A stretch of 64,000 nucleotides of DNA from UBA8190 sp003453695 (GTDB lineage Bacteria; Actinomycetota; Acidimicrobiia; Acidimicrobiales; UBA8190). The notes under the pieces are model-generated. The model was not told the origin of the DNA. It ran no database searches and was given only the letters and a program-made list of their open reading frames with translations. This document shows, one piece after another, positions 32,270-41,064 of the stretch (its first letter is position 1; every line of letters begins with the position of its first letter). The DNA lies in the NCBI GenBank assembly GCA_036796975.1, contig DAIRBY010000006.1, positions 1 through 64,000 on the forward strand, in the 5' to 3' direction. The position numbers and the translations under genes are program-made.

Positions 32270-33456
32270 GCCGGACACGCTTCGCGCTGGTGGCGGGGGG
32301 CGGCACCGGCGGCCATCTGGTTCCGGCGCTGGCGGTGGCCCGGGCGCTCGCCGCCGGCCGGCCCCCGGGTTCGGTGGAGCTGGTGGGCTCTCGCCGGGGC
32401 CTCGACCGCGACCTCCTGGCGGAGGCGGGCGTGCCGGTGACCCTGCTGCCCGGCCGCGGCATCGTGCGCCGGGCCGATCCCGCCTCGCTGCTCGCCAATG
32501 CCGCCGCCCTGTGCGCCCTGTCGTGGGCGGTGGTGCTCGCCCTCGGTGTCGTGGCCCGGCGTCGCCCCGGGGTGGTGGTGGCCATGGGTGGCTACGCCTC
32601 AGTGCCTGTGGCCCTGGCCGCCGCCGTGCTCGCCGTTCCCGTGGTGCTGGTGAACGTGGACGCCCGCCCCGGCGCCGCCAACCGGCTCGTGGGCCGGTTC
32701 GCCAAAGCGGCAGCGGTGGCCTTCCCGGACACGCCGCTTCCCCGGGCGGTGGTGACCGGTGCACCGGTGCGAGCAGAGATCGTGGCGGCGGCCCGTCCCT
32801 CCGAAGCCGACCGCCTGGCGGCGCGTCGACAGCTGGGACTCCCCGAGGAACGGCGGGTGGTGGCCGCCGTGGGGGGGGCGCTGGGGGCACGCCGCATCAC
32901 TGCCGTCCTCGAACTGGCCCGGCTGTGGTCGGGCCGCCCCGATGCGGCCCTTTACCACGTGGTGGGATCGCGCGACTACGAGTGGGCCGCCGCCACGGCA
33001 CCCGAGGGCCCGGCGGCGTTGTGGTACCGCCAGGTCGAGTACGAGCGGCACATGGCCTCCTTCTACCAAGCCGCCGACGTCGTCGTGTGCCGTGCCGGGG
33101 CCAACACCGTGGCCGAGCTGGCCGTGGTGGGGGTGGCGTCGCTGCTGGTGCCGCTGCCGGGCGCCCCCGGCGACCATCAACGGGCCAACGCCGCCGCCCT
33201 GGCCGGCGCCGGGGCGGCGGTGGTGATCGACGACGACCAGTGCGACGGGGCGCGGCTGGCTGCCGAGCTGGACGCATTGTGGAGCCGGCCTGGCGCCACC
33301 GGCTCCATGGCGAAGGCGGCGGCCGCGTTGGGGCGGCCCGAGGCGCTGGCGGCGGTGACCGAGGTGGTGGAGGCGCACGCCCGCCATCGTCGCGGCACGG
33401 ACCGGGCCGCACAGCACGCCACCGCCGGCGCTGACGCGCGGGACGGGGCGCCGTGA
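32266..33456 (+). CDS. murG: Undecaprenyldiphospho-MurNAc-pentapeptide GlcNAc transferase
   Basis: Adds GlcNAc to lipid I to form lipid II at the inner face of the membrane. The 396-residue GT28 protein has GGGTGGHLVPALAVA at residues 10-24, the membrane-contacting VVVAMGGYASVPVALAA segment, and the UDP-GlcNAc site CRAGANTVAEL. A disordered His/Arg-rich tail of about 25 residues ends the protein. It is joined on both sides by 4-nt GTGA overlaps. Confidence 0.95.
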   Translation: MSRTRFALVAGGGTGGHLVPALAVARALAAGRPPGSVELVGSRRGLDRDLLAEAGVPVTLLPGRGIVRRADPASLLANAAALCALSWAVVLALGVVARRRPGVVVAMGGYASVPVALAAAVLAVPVVLVNVDARPGAANRLVGRFAKAAAVAFPDTPLPRAVVTGAPVRAEIVAAARPSEADRLAARRQLGLPEERRVVAAVGGALGARRITAVLELARLWSGRPDAALYHVVGSRDYEWAAATAPEGPAALWYRQVEYERHMASFYQAADVVVCRAGANTVAELAVVGVASLLVPLPGAPGDHQRANAAALAGAGAAVVIDDDQCDGARLAAELDALWSRPGATGSMAKAAAALGRPEALAAVTEVVEAHARHRRGTDRAAQHATAGADARDGAP

Positions 33457-34826
33457 GCGGAGTGGTCGACCTGTCGCGTCCCCGACGGGTCCACGTCGTG
33501 GGCGTGGGCGGGGCCGGGATGAGTGCCATCGCCGCCGTCCTGGCCGCCATGGGCCACCGGGTCACGGGGAGCGACCTCAAGTGGTCGGTGGCCCTGGAGC
33601 GCCTGCGTGCCGTCGGCGTCGAGGTACACGTCGGGCACGATCCGGCGCACGTGGGTGACGCCGACCTGGTGACGGCGTCGAGCGCCGTCGTCGAATCCAA
33701 CCCGGAGCTGGTCGAGGCCCGGCGCCTGGGCCTGCCCGTGCTGTCACGAGCGAGCGTCCTCGCCGCGGTGTGCGCCTGTCGGCGCACGGTGGCAGTGTCG
33801 GGCACCCACGGCAAGACGACCACCACGTCGATGCTGGCGCTCACCCTCGTCGAGGCCGGGCTGCGGCCCAGCTTTCTCATCGGCGGCGACGTCAACGAGA
33901 TCGGCACCAACGCCGTGTGGGACTCAGGTGATTGGCTGGTCGTGGAAGCCGACGAGAGCGACGGCACGTTCCTGGAGATCGACCCCGAGATCGCCGTCGT
34001 GACCAACATCGAGGCGGACCACCTCGACCACTACGGGAGCTTCGAGGCCCTCGTGGCCGCATTCGACCGGTTCTGTGCCAACCGGCCCGGCGGGGTGGTG
34101 GCCGGTGCCGACGACCTCAGGTCGGCCGAGATCGGACGCCGCCACGGTGCCGTCCTGGTGGGGACGGCGCACGACGCCACGTACCGCGTCGCCGACATCC
34201 GGCGCGACGTCTCTGGAGTGAGCTTCGGACTGGTGCACGACGGGACGTCACTGGGACGGATCGACCTTCCGGTCACCGGCGCCAAGATCGCCCAGAACGC
34301 GGCCATGGCCACCGTGGCGGCATTGACCATCGGTGCACCCGTGTCGGCGGCGGCCGGCGCCCTGGCCCGCTTCGCCGGAGTCGCCCGCCGGTACGAGCCA
34401 CGCGGCGAGCGCAACGGCGTCCGGTTCGTCGACGACTACGCCCATCTGCCCACCGAGGTGCAGGCCGTGCTGGAGACGGCTGCCGGCGAGGGCAGGCGGC
34501 TGGTGGTCGTGTTCCAACCGCACCGCTACAGCCGGGTCGCCGCTCTGTCGGCCGAGTTCGCCGACGCCTTCGTCGGCGCCGACGTGGTCGTGGTGACCGA
34601 CGTCTTCCCTGCCGGAGAGGCACCCGTCCCCGGGGTGACCGGCCGGCTGGTGTCCGACGCCGTGACCCGTGCCCATCCCGAGATCGACGTCCGCTACGTC
34701 GCCGGACGCGCCGAGCTCGGTGCGGCGGTGGCGGAGCTGCTGCGTCCCGGGGACCTGTGCCTCACGCTCGGAGCGGGCGATCTCACCTCCCTGCCCGAAG
34801 AGCTCCTGGGGGCGGCGGCGTGGTGA
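33453..34826 (+). CDS. murC: UDP-MurNAc:L-alanine ligase
   Basis: First Mur ligase, attaching L-alanine. The 457-residue protein has the Rossmann opening VHVVGVGGAGMSAIA, the ATP loop GTHGKTTT (the His variant is the MurC mark), EADESDGTFL and NIEADHLDHYG, then VDDYAHLPTE in the C-terminal domain. GTG 33453 overlaps murG and the stop overlaps murB. Confidence 0.96.
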   Translation: MSGVVDLSRPRRVHVVGVGGAGMSAIAAVLAAMGHRVTGSDLKWSVALERLRAVGVEVHVGHDPAHVGDADLVTASSAVVESNPELVEARRLGLPVLSRASVLAAVCACRRTVAVSGTHGKTTTTSMLALTLVEAGLRPSFLIGGDVNEIGTNAVWDSGDWLVVEADESDGTFLEIDPEIAVVTNIEADHLDHYGSFEALVAAFDRFCANRPGGVVAGADDLRSAEIGRRHGAVLVGTAHDATYRVADIRRDVSGVSFGLVHDGTSLGRIDLPVTGAKIAQNAAMATVAALTIGAPVSAAAGALARFAGVARRYEPRGERNGVRFVDDYAHLPTEVQAVLETAAGEGRRLVVVFQPHRYSRVAALSAEFADAFVGADVVVVTDVFPAGEAPVPGVTGRLVSDAVTRAHPEIDVRYVAGRAELGAAVAELLRPGDLCLTLGAGDLTSLPEELLGAAAW

Positions 34827-35821
34827 GCCGGACGCCCACCCCCGCCTCTGTGCTCGGCGCGCTGGCGGCGGCGCTGGGGGACAGGGTCCGCCGAGACGAG
34901 CCCTTGGGCCCGCGCACCACCTACCGGGTGGGGGGGACGGCCGCCCTGTGGGTCGAGGCGAGGGACGAGGCGGATCTCGACGCGCTGCACGTCGCGCTCG
35001 CCGGGGTGGGCCACCCCGTTCCGGTGCTGGTGGTGGGGAAGGGCTCGAACCTGCTGGTGGCCGATGCCGGCTTTCCGGGCCTGGCCCTGGCACTCGGCGG
35101 CGAATTCGAAGAGGTGGACGTGACGGCCCCGCTGGTGCGGGCGGGAGCGGCGGCCGGTCTTCCCGTGGTGGCGCGGCGCTCGGCCGCCGCCGGGCTGCGC
35201 GGCATGGAGTGGGCCGTCGGCGTGCCGGGATCCGTCGGGGGGGCGTTGCGCATGAACGCCGGCGGGCACGGCGCCGACACCGCCAGCGTGCTGCGGCGCT
35301 ACGGGCTCTTCGACCTCGCCACGGGCCGGTCCGCCGAGCACGGTGCCGAGGAGTTCCTCCCCGGCTACCGGCGTTCTTCGCTCGCCGCCACGGACGTGGC
35401 GCTGTGGGCGGAGTTCGCCCTCGTGGCGGGCGACGCCGCCGAGGCCCGGGACCTCATCGCCGACATCGTGCGATGGCGCCGCCAGAACCAGCCGGGCGGC
35501 TCCAACGCCGGGTCGGTGTTCACCAACCCCCCGGACGTCTCGGCCGGCCAGTTGGTGGAGCAGTGCGGGTTGAAGGGCCGGCGCCTGGGCAGCGCCCAGG
35601 TGTCGCCCAAGCACGCCAACTTCATCCAGGCCGACGCCGGGGGGTCGGCCGACGACGTGCGCCGTCTCGTGGACCTGGTGGGAGAGACGGTGGCCCGCCA
35701 CTGTGGGGTCCACCTCGTCCCCGAGCTGCACATGGTGGGTTTCGCCGACACCCCGCTCCCCATGGTCGACGCCCGCCGCCCCCAACCCTCACCCTCAACC
35801 TCTAGTAAAGGTCGAGCATGA
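34823..35821 (+). CDS. murB: UDP-N-acetylenolpyruvoylglucosamine reductase
   Basis: FAD/NADPH enzyme that reduces UDP-GlcNAc-enolpyruvate to UDP-MurNAc. The 332-residue protein has TTYRVGGTA, GKGSNLLV (72-79), GVPGSVGGALRMNAG (133-147) and catalytic Ser231 in NAGSVFTNPP. Start GTG 34823 (GTG 34820 also in frame). It follows murC and precedes ftsQ, the usual actinobacterial order. The stop overlaps ftsQ (ATGA). Confidence 0.95.
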   Translation: MSRTPTPASVLGALAAALGDRVRRDEPLGPRTTYRVGGTAALWVEARDEADLDALHVALAGVGHPVPVLVVGKGSNLLVADAGFPGLALALGGEFEEVDVTAPLVRAGAAAGLPVVARRSAAAGLRGMEWAVGVPGSVGGALRMNAGGHGADTASVLRRYGLFDLATGRSAEHGAEEFLPGYRRSSLAATDVALWAEFALVAGDAAEARDLIADIVRWRRQNQPGGSNAGSVFTNPPDVSAGQLVEQCGLKGRRLGSAQVSPKHANFIQADAGGSADDVRRLVDLVGETVARHCGVHLVPELHMVGFADTPLPMVDARRPQPSPSTSSKGRA

Positions 35822-36612
35822 GCTCAGCCGTCGCCCAGCGCATCCCGGTCGACCCGCGCATCGACCAGCGACGAGCCGAGGTGGCCCGGGCCCGGGGCCG
35901 ACGTCGCCTGCGGCTGCTCGTGGTCCTGGGCACCGTGGTGGGCGTGGCGGTGACAGCGGTGTCGGTCGCCTACTACACGCCGCTGTTCGCCGCCCGCCAC
36001 GTGCGGGTGGTGGGCACGGTGCACACCCCGGCGTCGCAGGTGGTGCGGGTGGCGGGCCTGTCGGGACACCCGCCGCTCATGGCCGTGAACGGTGGTGCCG
36101 ACGCCGCCCGTCTCGAGGCCCTGCCCTGGATCGCCAGCGCCACCGTGCAGCGCCGGTGGCCGGACAGTGTCGTGGTGCGGGTGGTGGAGCGCGTGCCGGT
36201 CGCCGTCATGGCGCGCCCGGCCGGGTCGCAAGGGGCATGGGCCCTGGTGGACGGCACCGGCCGGGTCCTGGCGTGGACGCAGACGGCACCGCCGGGGTTC
36301 CTCCAACTGCGCTCGTCGGTCTCGGCCGGCCGCCCGGGGTCCACACTCGCCGCGTCGGCTCGTCCCGGGCTGGCTGTTGCGTCGGCGTTGGGCGCCCTCA
36401 GGGGTTCGGTCCATGAGGTGCGCGTGTCGTCTGATGGCGAAGTGACGCTCGTGCTCTCGGGCGGCGTCGTCGTCGTCCTCGGCACCGACGACGAGCTCGG
36501 GCCCAAGCTGGCGGCGTTGCGCAGTGTGCTGGCCGGGGCGCCACCGACCGGGCCGGAGACCATCGACGTGACCGTCCCCGGCGAAGCCAGCGTGGGGCCT
36601 GCGCAACCCTGA
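35818..36612 (+). CDS. ftsQ: Division protein FtsQ
   Basis: Bitopic scaffold of the divisome. The 264-residue protein has a basic cytoplasmic N-terminus, a membrane helix (about 34-55), a POTRA domain beginning FAARHVRVVG (about 57-126), and a beta domain containing WALVDGTGRVLAW. Its size is standard. ATG 35818 is coupled to murB. A 170-nt gap with a clear promoter separates it from ftsZ; ftsA is absent, as in other actinobacteria. Confidence 0.92.
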   Translation: MSSAVAQRIPVDPRIDQRRAEVARARGRRRLRLLVVLGTVVGVAVTAVSVAYYTPLFAARHVRVVGTVHTPASQVVRVAGLSGHPPLMAVNGGADAARLEALPWIASATVQRRWPDSVVVRVVERVPVAVMARPAGSQGAWALVDGTGRVLAWTQTAPPGFLQLRSSVSAGRPGSTLAASARPGLAVASALGALRGSVHEVRVSSDGEVTLVLSGGVVVVLGTDDELGPKLAALRSVLAGAPPTGPETIDVTVPGEASVGPAQP

Positions 36613-36619
36613 CGCGGCC

Positions 36620-36648
36620 TTGACCGACCCAAAGGTCGGCCATAGGGT
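36620..36648 (+). promoter_or_regulatory. ftsZ promoter with palindromic operator-like spacer
   Basis: TTGACC (36620-36625), 17 nt, TAGGGT (36643-36648). The spacer is almost filled by CCGACC-CAAA-GGTCGG (36624-36639), a perfect 6-bp inverted repeat. It could be a repressor site or fold in RNA read from ftsQ. A start near 36655 gives a leader of about 128 nt. Confidence 0.6.
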
Positions 36649-36782
36649 TTGATCGCCGGCACCGGATCAAGCTGTGGTCGAGGGTGAGGGCAGTTGGCCA
36701 AATCGGCGCCGGTGCCTCAGACCGACCGCCATCGGGGCAATCGGCGGCGTCCCGAAACAACGGAGGACGGACGAGGAGTGTG

Positions 36783-37886
36783 ATGACAGGACCGGCACAG
36801 AGCAGCTACTTCGCCGTCATCAAGGTGGTCGGAGTCGGCGGCGGCGGCGTGAACGCCGTGAATCGGATGATCGAGGCCAACCTGCGCGGCGTGGAGTTCA
36901 TCGCCATGAACACCGACGCCCAGGCGTTGCTCATGAGCGATGCCGACTTGAAGCTCGACATCGGCAGGGAGCTGACGCGCGGCCTGGGCGCCGGCAGCGA
37001 CCCCGAGATCGGCAGGCAGGCGGCCGACGAGCACCGCCCCGAGGTCGAAGAGGCGCTGAAGGGCGCCGACATGGTGTTCATCACCGCCGGCAAGGGCGGC
37101 GGCACCGGCACCGGCGCCGCACCCGTGGTGGCCGAGGTGGCCCGAGGGGCCGGCGCCCTCACCATCGGCGTGGTGACGCGGCCGTTCTCCTTCGAAGGGC
37201 GCCGTCGTTCGGTGCAGGCCGACGCCGGCATCGAACGGCTCAAGGAGAAGGTCGACGCCATCATCATCATCCCCAACGACCGGCTGCTGAACGTGTCCAC
37301 CGAGAAGACGTCGATGATGAACGCCTTCAAGCTGGCCGACGAGGTGCTGCTGCAAGGGGTCCAGGGCATCACCGATCTGATCACCATCCCCGGACAGATC
37401 AACACCGACTTCGCCGACGTGCGCACGGTGCTCTCCAACGCCGGCACCGCCATCATGGGCATCGGGCAAGCCGACGGTGAGGGCCGCGCCGTCAACGCCG
37501 CTCGCGCCGCCATCACGAGCCCTCTGCTCGAGGCCTCCATCGAAGGGGCGCGCGGCATCCTCGTCAACATCGCCGGCGGTCCGGACCTGACCCTGTTCGA
37601 GGTCAACGAGGCCATGGAGATCATCCACGGCGTGGCACATCCCGACGCCAACATCATCTTCGGCAACGTGATCGACGAGGCGATGGGCGACGACGTCCGC
37701 GTCACGGTCATCGCCGCCGGCTTCGAGCGGTGGGAGGAGGGGCGGACAGGCGAGCCCCGCCCCGCCGAGCGCAGCCAGGTGTTGGGCCTCGAGCCCGTCC
37801 ACGAGGACATCTTCTCGATGCCCGCCGAGGACGAGGACCTGGGCCTGGCCGACGACGAGTTCGACGTTCCGTCGTTCTTGCGCTGA
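36783..37886 (+). CDS. ftsZ: Cell division GTPase FtsZ
   Basis: Tubulin-like GTPase that forms the Z ring. The 367-residue protein has the T1 loop VGVGGGGVNAV, tubulin signature GGGTGTG (105-111), T7 loop residues Asn207 and Asp209 (INTDFADV), a short acidic linker, and the C-terminal peptide DVPSFLR (361-367), which binds SepF and membrane tethers. SepF is encoded 1.5 kb downstream. ATG 36783 is 6 nt after GAGGAG; GTG 36780 is also in frame. The linker (about 320-360) is shorter than in many actinobacteria. Confidence 0.97.
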   Translation: MTGPAQSSYFAVIKVVGVGGGGVNAVNRMIEANLRGVEFIAMNTDAQALLMSDADLKLDIGRELTRGLGAGSDPEIGRQAADEHRPEVEEALKGADMVFITAGKGGGTGTGAAPVVAEVARGAGALTIGVVTRPFSFEGRRRSVQADAGIERLKEKVDAIIIIPNDRLLNVSTEKTSMMNAFKLADEVLLQGVQGITDLITIPGQINTDFADVRTVLSNAGTAIMGIGQADGEGRAVNAARAAITSPLLEASIEGARGILVNIAGGPDLTLFEVNEAMEIIHGVAHPDANIIFGNVIDEAMGDDVRVTVIAAGFERWEEGRTGEPRPAERSQVLGLEPVHEDIFSMPAEDEDLGLADDEFDVPSFLR

Positions 37887-37933
37887 CGGCCGGCGACACG
37901 GCGACGCCCCGCGCCCTCGGGGGCAGCGGTGCC

Positions 37934-38575
37934 GTGGCGTGGTGGACGACCCGTAGCGACGGCGACCTACGCGCCGTGGGGCTCGGAGGGACACCGCCGC
38001 CGGCGTTGCCGCCCCGGGCGCGACTGCAGCGTCTGCGCCAGGTGCACGGTGCCGCCGTGGTGGTCGTGGACGCCGGGGTGCCCGAGGAGGACCCGGCTCC
38101 CGACGGCGACGCCCTCGTCGGCCGGGGCAGCGGCGACGTTCTCGCCGTGTTCACCGCCGACTGCGCCTCGGTGGCGCTGGGGTCGACGGCGGGGGTGCAG
38201 GCCGCGGTCCACGTGGGTTGGCGGGGCCTTTTGGCGGGCGTGGTGGAAGCGGCGATCTCCGCCATGGCGGCGATGGGCGCCGACGACGTCGAAGCCGGGC
38301 TGGGACCGTGCATCGGGCCGTGCTGCTACGAATTCACCGGAGGGCCGCTCGACCAGATGGCCGAGCGCTACGGCGAGGAGGTGCGTGGCCGGACGCGCAC
38401 GGGCACGCCGGCGCTCGATCTCGCCGCCGGCGTCCGTCTCGCCCTCAGCGGCGCCGGGGCGCGCCTGGTGGTGGACGACGCCCGCTGCACGGGGTGCTCG
38501 GCGGACGCCTGGTCGCACCGGGTGCGGGGGGACGACGCCCGCCAGGCCCTGTTCGTGTGGCGGCCGGCAGGGTGA
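37934..38575 (+). CDS. pgeF: Laccase-domain protein, purine nucleoside phosphorylase YfiH/PgeF type
   Basis: Multicopper-like-fold protein now known to act on purine nucleosides and linked to peptidoglycan quality control. About 213 residues with the metal-site motifs RQVHGAAVVVV, FTADCASVAL and VHVGWRGLLAGVV and the GLGPCIGPCCYEF loop. GTG 37934 (MAWWTTRSDG) fits the family N-terminus. A CTG at 37883 overlapping the ftsZ stop is an alternative that adds 17 residues. The gene after ftsZ is nearly always this one in Gram-positives. Confidence 0.9.
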   Translation: MAWWTTRSDGDLRAVGLGGTPPPALPPRARLQRLRQVHGAAVVVVDAGVPEEDPAPDGDALVGRGSGDVLAVFTADCASVALGSTAGVQAAVHVGWRGLLAGVVEAAISAMAAMGADDVEAGLGPCIGPCCYEFTGGPLDQMAERYGEEVRGRTRTGTPALDLAAGVRLALSGAGARLVVDDARCTGCSADAWSHRVRGDDARQALFVWRPAG

Positions 38576-39267
38576 GCGGCCCTTCTCGCTCCGAGGCGGT
38601 CCCCGGGTCCGAGCTCAGCTCCGCCGAGGTGGCGGCTCGGGTGGCCGAGGTTCGGGGGCGCATCGCCGGGGCCGGGGGCGATCCTGCTGCGCTGTCCATC
38701 GTGGCCGTGACCAAGGGCTTCGGCCCCTGGGCGGTGCGGGCGGCCGCCGACAACGGGCTCGACCTCGTGGGGGAGAACTACGCCCAGGAGCTCCTGGCCA
38801 AGGCCGACGCCGTCGGTGACCTGCCCGTTTCCTGGCACTACCTGGGCGCCGTGCAGCGCCGCAAGGTGCCGTCGCTCGCCCCGGTGGTGAGTTGTTGGCA
38901 GAGCGTGTGCCGGATCGAGGAGGGCGAGGCCATCGCCGCCCGGGCGCCGGGGGCGTCGGTCCTGGTCGAGGTGGACGTGACCGCCGGCGGTGGCCGCCGC
39001 GGTGTCCGGCCTGGCGACGTGGCTGGCCTGGTGGAACGGCTGTCCGCCCTGGACCTGGCGGTGCAGGGCCTCATGGTGGTGGGGCCGCCCGGAGCTCCCG
39101 AAGGCGCTCGGCAGGCGTTCCGGGGGGTTGCCCGCCTCCGGGCGCAGCTGGGGCTCTCACAGCTTTCGGCAGGCATGAGCGACGATCTCGAAGTTGCGGT
39201 GTCGGAGGGTTCCACCATGGTGCGGGTGGGGCGCGCGCTGTTCGGGCCGCGCCCGGCGCGCCGTTGA
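38572..39267 (+). CDS. PLP homeostasis protein YggS/PLPBP
   Basis: Pyridoxal phosphate carrier with a TIM-barrel fold like alanine racemase but monomeric. The 231-residue protein binds PLP through Lys48 (IVAVTKGF), with GENYAQELLAK, WHYLGAVQRRK and phosphate-binding SAGMSDDLEVAVSEGSTMVRVG. It overlaps pgeF by 4 nt. The ftsZ-pgeF-yggS-sepF-yggT-divIVA order is conserved in actinobacteria. Confidence 0.92.
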   Translation: MSGPSRSEAVPGSELSSAEVAARVAEVRGRIAGAGGDPAALSIVAVTKGFGPWAVRAAADNGLDLVGENYAQELLAKADAVGDLPVSWHYLGAVQRRKVPSLAPVVSCWQSVCRIEEGEAIAARAPGASVLVEVDVTAGGGRRGVRPGDVAGLVERLSALDLAVQGLMVVGPPGAPEGARQAFRGVARLRAQLGLSQLSAGMSDDLEVAVSEGSTMVRVGRALFGPRPARR

Positions 39268-39358
39268 GACAACGACGTGTCGGCCCGGTCGGTCGCACGT
39301 CGGATGGATCCACCCGCGCCAGGCCCCACGCATTAGGCTGGCGCGTCAGGAGGCAGTG

Positions 39359-39877
39359 ATGGCGACTGGTCTTTTGAAGCGGACAATGGTCTATCTCGGT
39401 CTGGTCGACGACGAGTACGACTACGACGACGAGTACGACTCGGCGCGAGCCGTCACACCTCGCGTGGCCACGCGGCCCGTCGAGGAGGAGGTGGCTGAGC
39501 CGGCCCCCCTCGTCAGTGCCAGCGTGCGGCCGTTGCGCGAAGAGAACGGTGGTGGCGGTGCCCAGGTGCGTTCGTTGGTCCGGCCGCTCCCGGCGGACGC
39601 CGCCGCACGCGTGCACGTCGTGGCCCCCATGCAGTTCGGTGACGCCCGCCAGATCGCTGACCGGCTCATGGGGAATCAGCCCGTGATCGTGAACCTGCAG
39701 GTCGCCGACCGTGAGCTCATGCGGCGCATGATCGACTTCTGCTCGGGTGTCGCCTACGCCCTCAACGGCAAGATGGAGCGGGTGGCCGACAAGGTCTTCC
39801 TCGTGACGCCCTCCAACGTCAAAGTGTCGGCCGAGGAGCGCCAGCGCCTTCAGGAGAACGGCCTCCTCCAGCCGTAG
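39359..39877 (+). CDS. sepF: Division protein SepF
   Basis: FtsZ membrane anchor that replaces FtsA in actinobacteria. The 172-residue protein has an N-terminal amphipathic segment (MATGLLKRTMVYLGLV), an acidic/Tyr linker rich in Asp-Glu-Tyr, and the C-terminal SepF domain (about 78-160) with MQFGDARQIADRLMGNQPVIVNL. ATG 39359 has AGGAGG before it; the GTG just upstream is in frame. A TAGGCT at 39334-39339 may be its -10. Confidence 0.95.
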   Translation: MATGLLKRTMVYLGLVDDEYDYDDEYDSARAVTPRVATRPVEEEVAEPAPLVSASVRPLREENGGGGAQVRSLVRPLPADAAARVHVVAPMQFGDARQIADRLMGNQPVIVNLQVADRELMRRMIDFCSGVAYALNGKMERVADKVFLVTPSNVKVSAEERQRLQENGLLQP

Positions 39878-39946
39878 GGCTGGGTCGGGGCTCACGCCGT
39901 TCTCTGCTGGCTCCGGTCGGGACACGTCACCATCCGGTCAACGGCC

Positions 39947-40222
39947 ATGAGTGCCCTCGGTGCGGTCAGCGGCGTCCAACTCGTCCGCTACATCCTGCAG
40001 GCCTATGTCATCGTCCTCTTCGCCCGCGCCCTGCTCAGCTGGTTTCCGGTGCACGCCGGCAGTCCGCTGCTGCCGGTCATCCGGGTGCTCGACCGCCTGA
40101 CCGAGCCGGTGCTGGGCCCCATCCGCCGGATCCTTCCGCCCATACGGGCCGGCGGCATGGCCATCGACCTGTCCATCATCGTGGCCATCATCGTGGTGGA
40201 GATCGTCGCCTCGCTGATCTGA
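39947..40222 (+). CDS. YggT family membrane protein
   Basis: A 91-residue protein with two membrane helices (about 9-33 and 68-89) separated by the YggT signature, here LLSWFPVHAGSPLLPVIRVL and then a TEPVLGPIRRILPP turn. It may help in osmotolerance or division-site organisation, but the role is not settled. It lies between sepF and divIVA as usual in actinobacteria. Confidence 0.9.
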   Translation: MSALGAVSGVQLVRYILQAYVIVLFARALLSWFPVHAGSPLLPVIRVLDRLTEPVLGPIRRILPPIRAGGMAIDLSIIVAIIVVEIVASLI

Positions 40223-40311
40223 CGTCGTTGCGCCGACCAGCCCTCCCCCTGCCCCCGCCGGGGGCCTCCGGCGGGCGTCCCGCCATCCCTCTTCCGGGGG
40301 TGCCCCGTGGC

Positions 40312-40317
40312 TAGGAT
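40312..40317 (+). promoter_or_regulatory. -10 element, leaderless type, before divIVA
   Basis: TAGGAT ends 6 nt before ATG 40324; no ribosome site is possible in between. Confidence 0.55.
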
Positions 40318-40323
40318 CGCCGT

Positions 40324-41040
40324 ATGCCCAGTGCTCAGCCCATGTCCGCTCTCGAGAGCTTGCGGAGCGTCGAGTTCCGCCAGACCCTGCGGGGGTACCA
40401 CATCGACGATGTGGACGAGTACCTCGAACGCGTGGCGGTCGAGGCGGAGGCCCTGCAGGAGCAGCTGCGTCAGTCGTCCGAGCGTCTCCGTCAGGCGGGC
40501 GAACGCATCAGCCACCTCGAGCGCGGTGGCGAGGGTCAACCCGCACCCAGTGCCGCGCCGTCGACGACGTCAGCCGAGGAGAGCCTGCAGCGCACGCTGC
40601 AACTGGCCCAGAAGTTCGTCGAGCAGACCGAGGCAGAAGCCCAGGCGCAGGCGCGCACCGTCCTCGAGGAGGCGCAGCAGCGGGCTCACCAATTGGTGGG
40701 GGAGGCCGAGGAGCGCGCCCGGACCATGGCGGAGGAGTCGGAGAAGCACCTGCGCGAAGAGGTGATCCGCCTCGAAGGCTTGCGCACCAAGCTCGCCGCC
40801 GACGTGGACACCATCTCCCGTCACTTGGAAAGCGAGCGGGCGCGGCTGCGCGGCGCCTTGGGCGAGATGCTGCACTGGATCGACGAGAACCTGCACGGGT
40901 CGGGGACCAAGCCGCCCGGCAACCCGTCCGCCGACAACCGTCCACGCGACGAGATACCGGCCGGGGTCGCCGCCGGGTCGGCGCGGGCCGGGTTGCACCC
41001 GGTCGGGCCTCCCAACGCCCCCAACGGCGCGCCACACTGA
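40324..41040 (+). CDS. divIVA: Polar growth/division protein DivIVA (Wag31-like)
   Basis: Coiled-coil protein that marks curved membrane at poles and septa. The 238-residue protein has the N-terminal membrane-binding domain LRSVEFRQTLRGYHIDDVDEYLERV (about 12-36 in two pieces of the motif), coiled coils at about 38-66 and 85-180 rich in Glu/Gln/Ala, and a Pro/Gly-rich disordered tail. It is convergent with ileS, 24 nt apart. Confidence 0.9.
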   Translation: MPSAQPMSALESLRSVEFRQTLRGYHIDDVDEYLERVAVEAEALQEQLRQSSERLRQAGERISHLERGGEGQPAPSAAPSTTSAEESLQRTLQLAQKFVEQTEAEAQAQARTVLEEAQQRAHQLVGEAEERARTMAEESEKHLREEVIRLEGLRTKLAADVDTISRHLESERARLRGALGEMLHWIDENLHGSGTKPPGNPSADNRPRDEIPAGVAAGSARAGLHPVGPPNAPNGAPH

Positions 41041-41064
41041 CAGAGCCGGCGGCGCCGGCGGAAG

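Noticed and set aside
30956..32890. A 644-codon frame antisense to ftsW-murG
   Set aside because: Low-complexity Pro/Arg/Gly/His product lying over genes with intact catalytic motifs.
37883..37933. CTG 37883 as the definite start of pgeF
   Set aside because: A GTG at 37934 fits the family N-terminus well, so the CTG is only an alternative.
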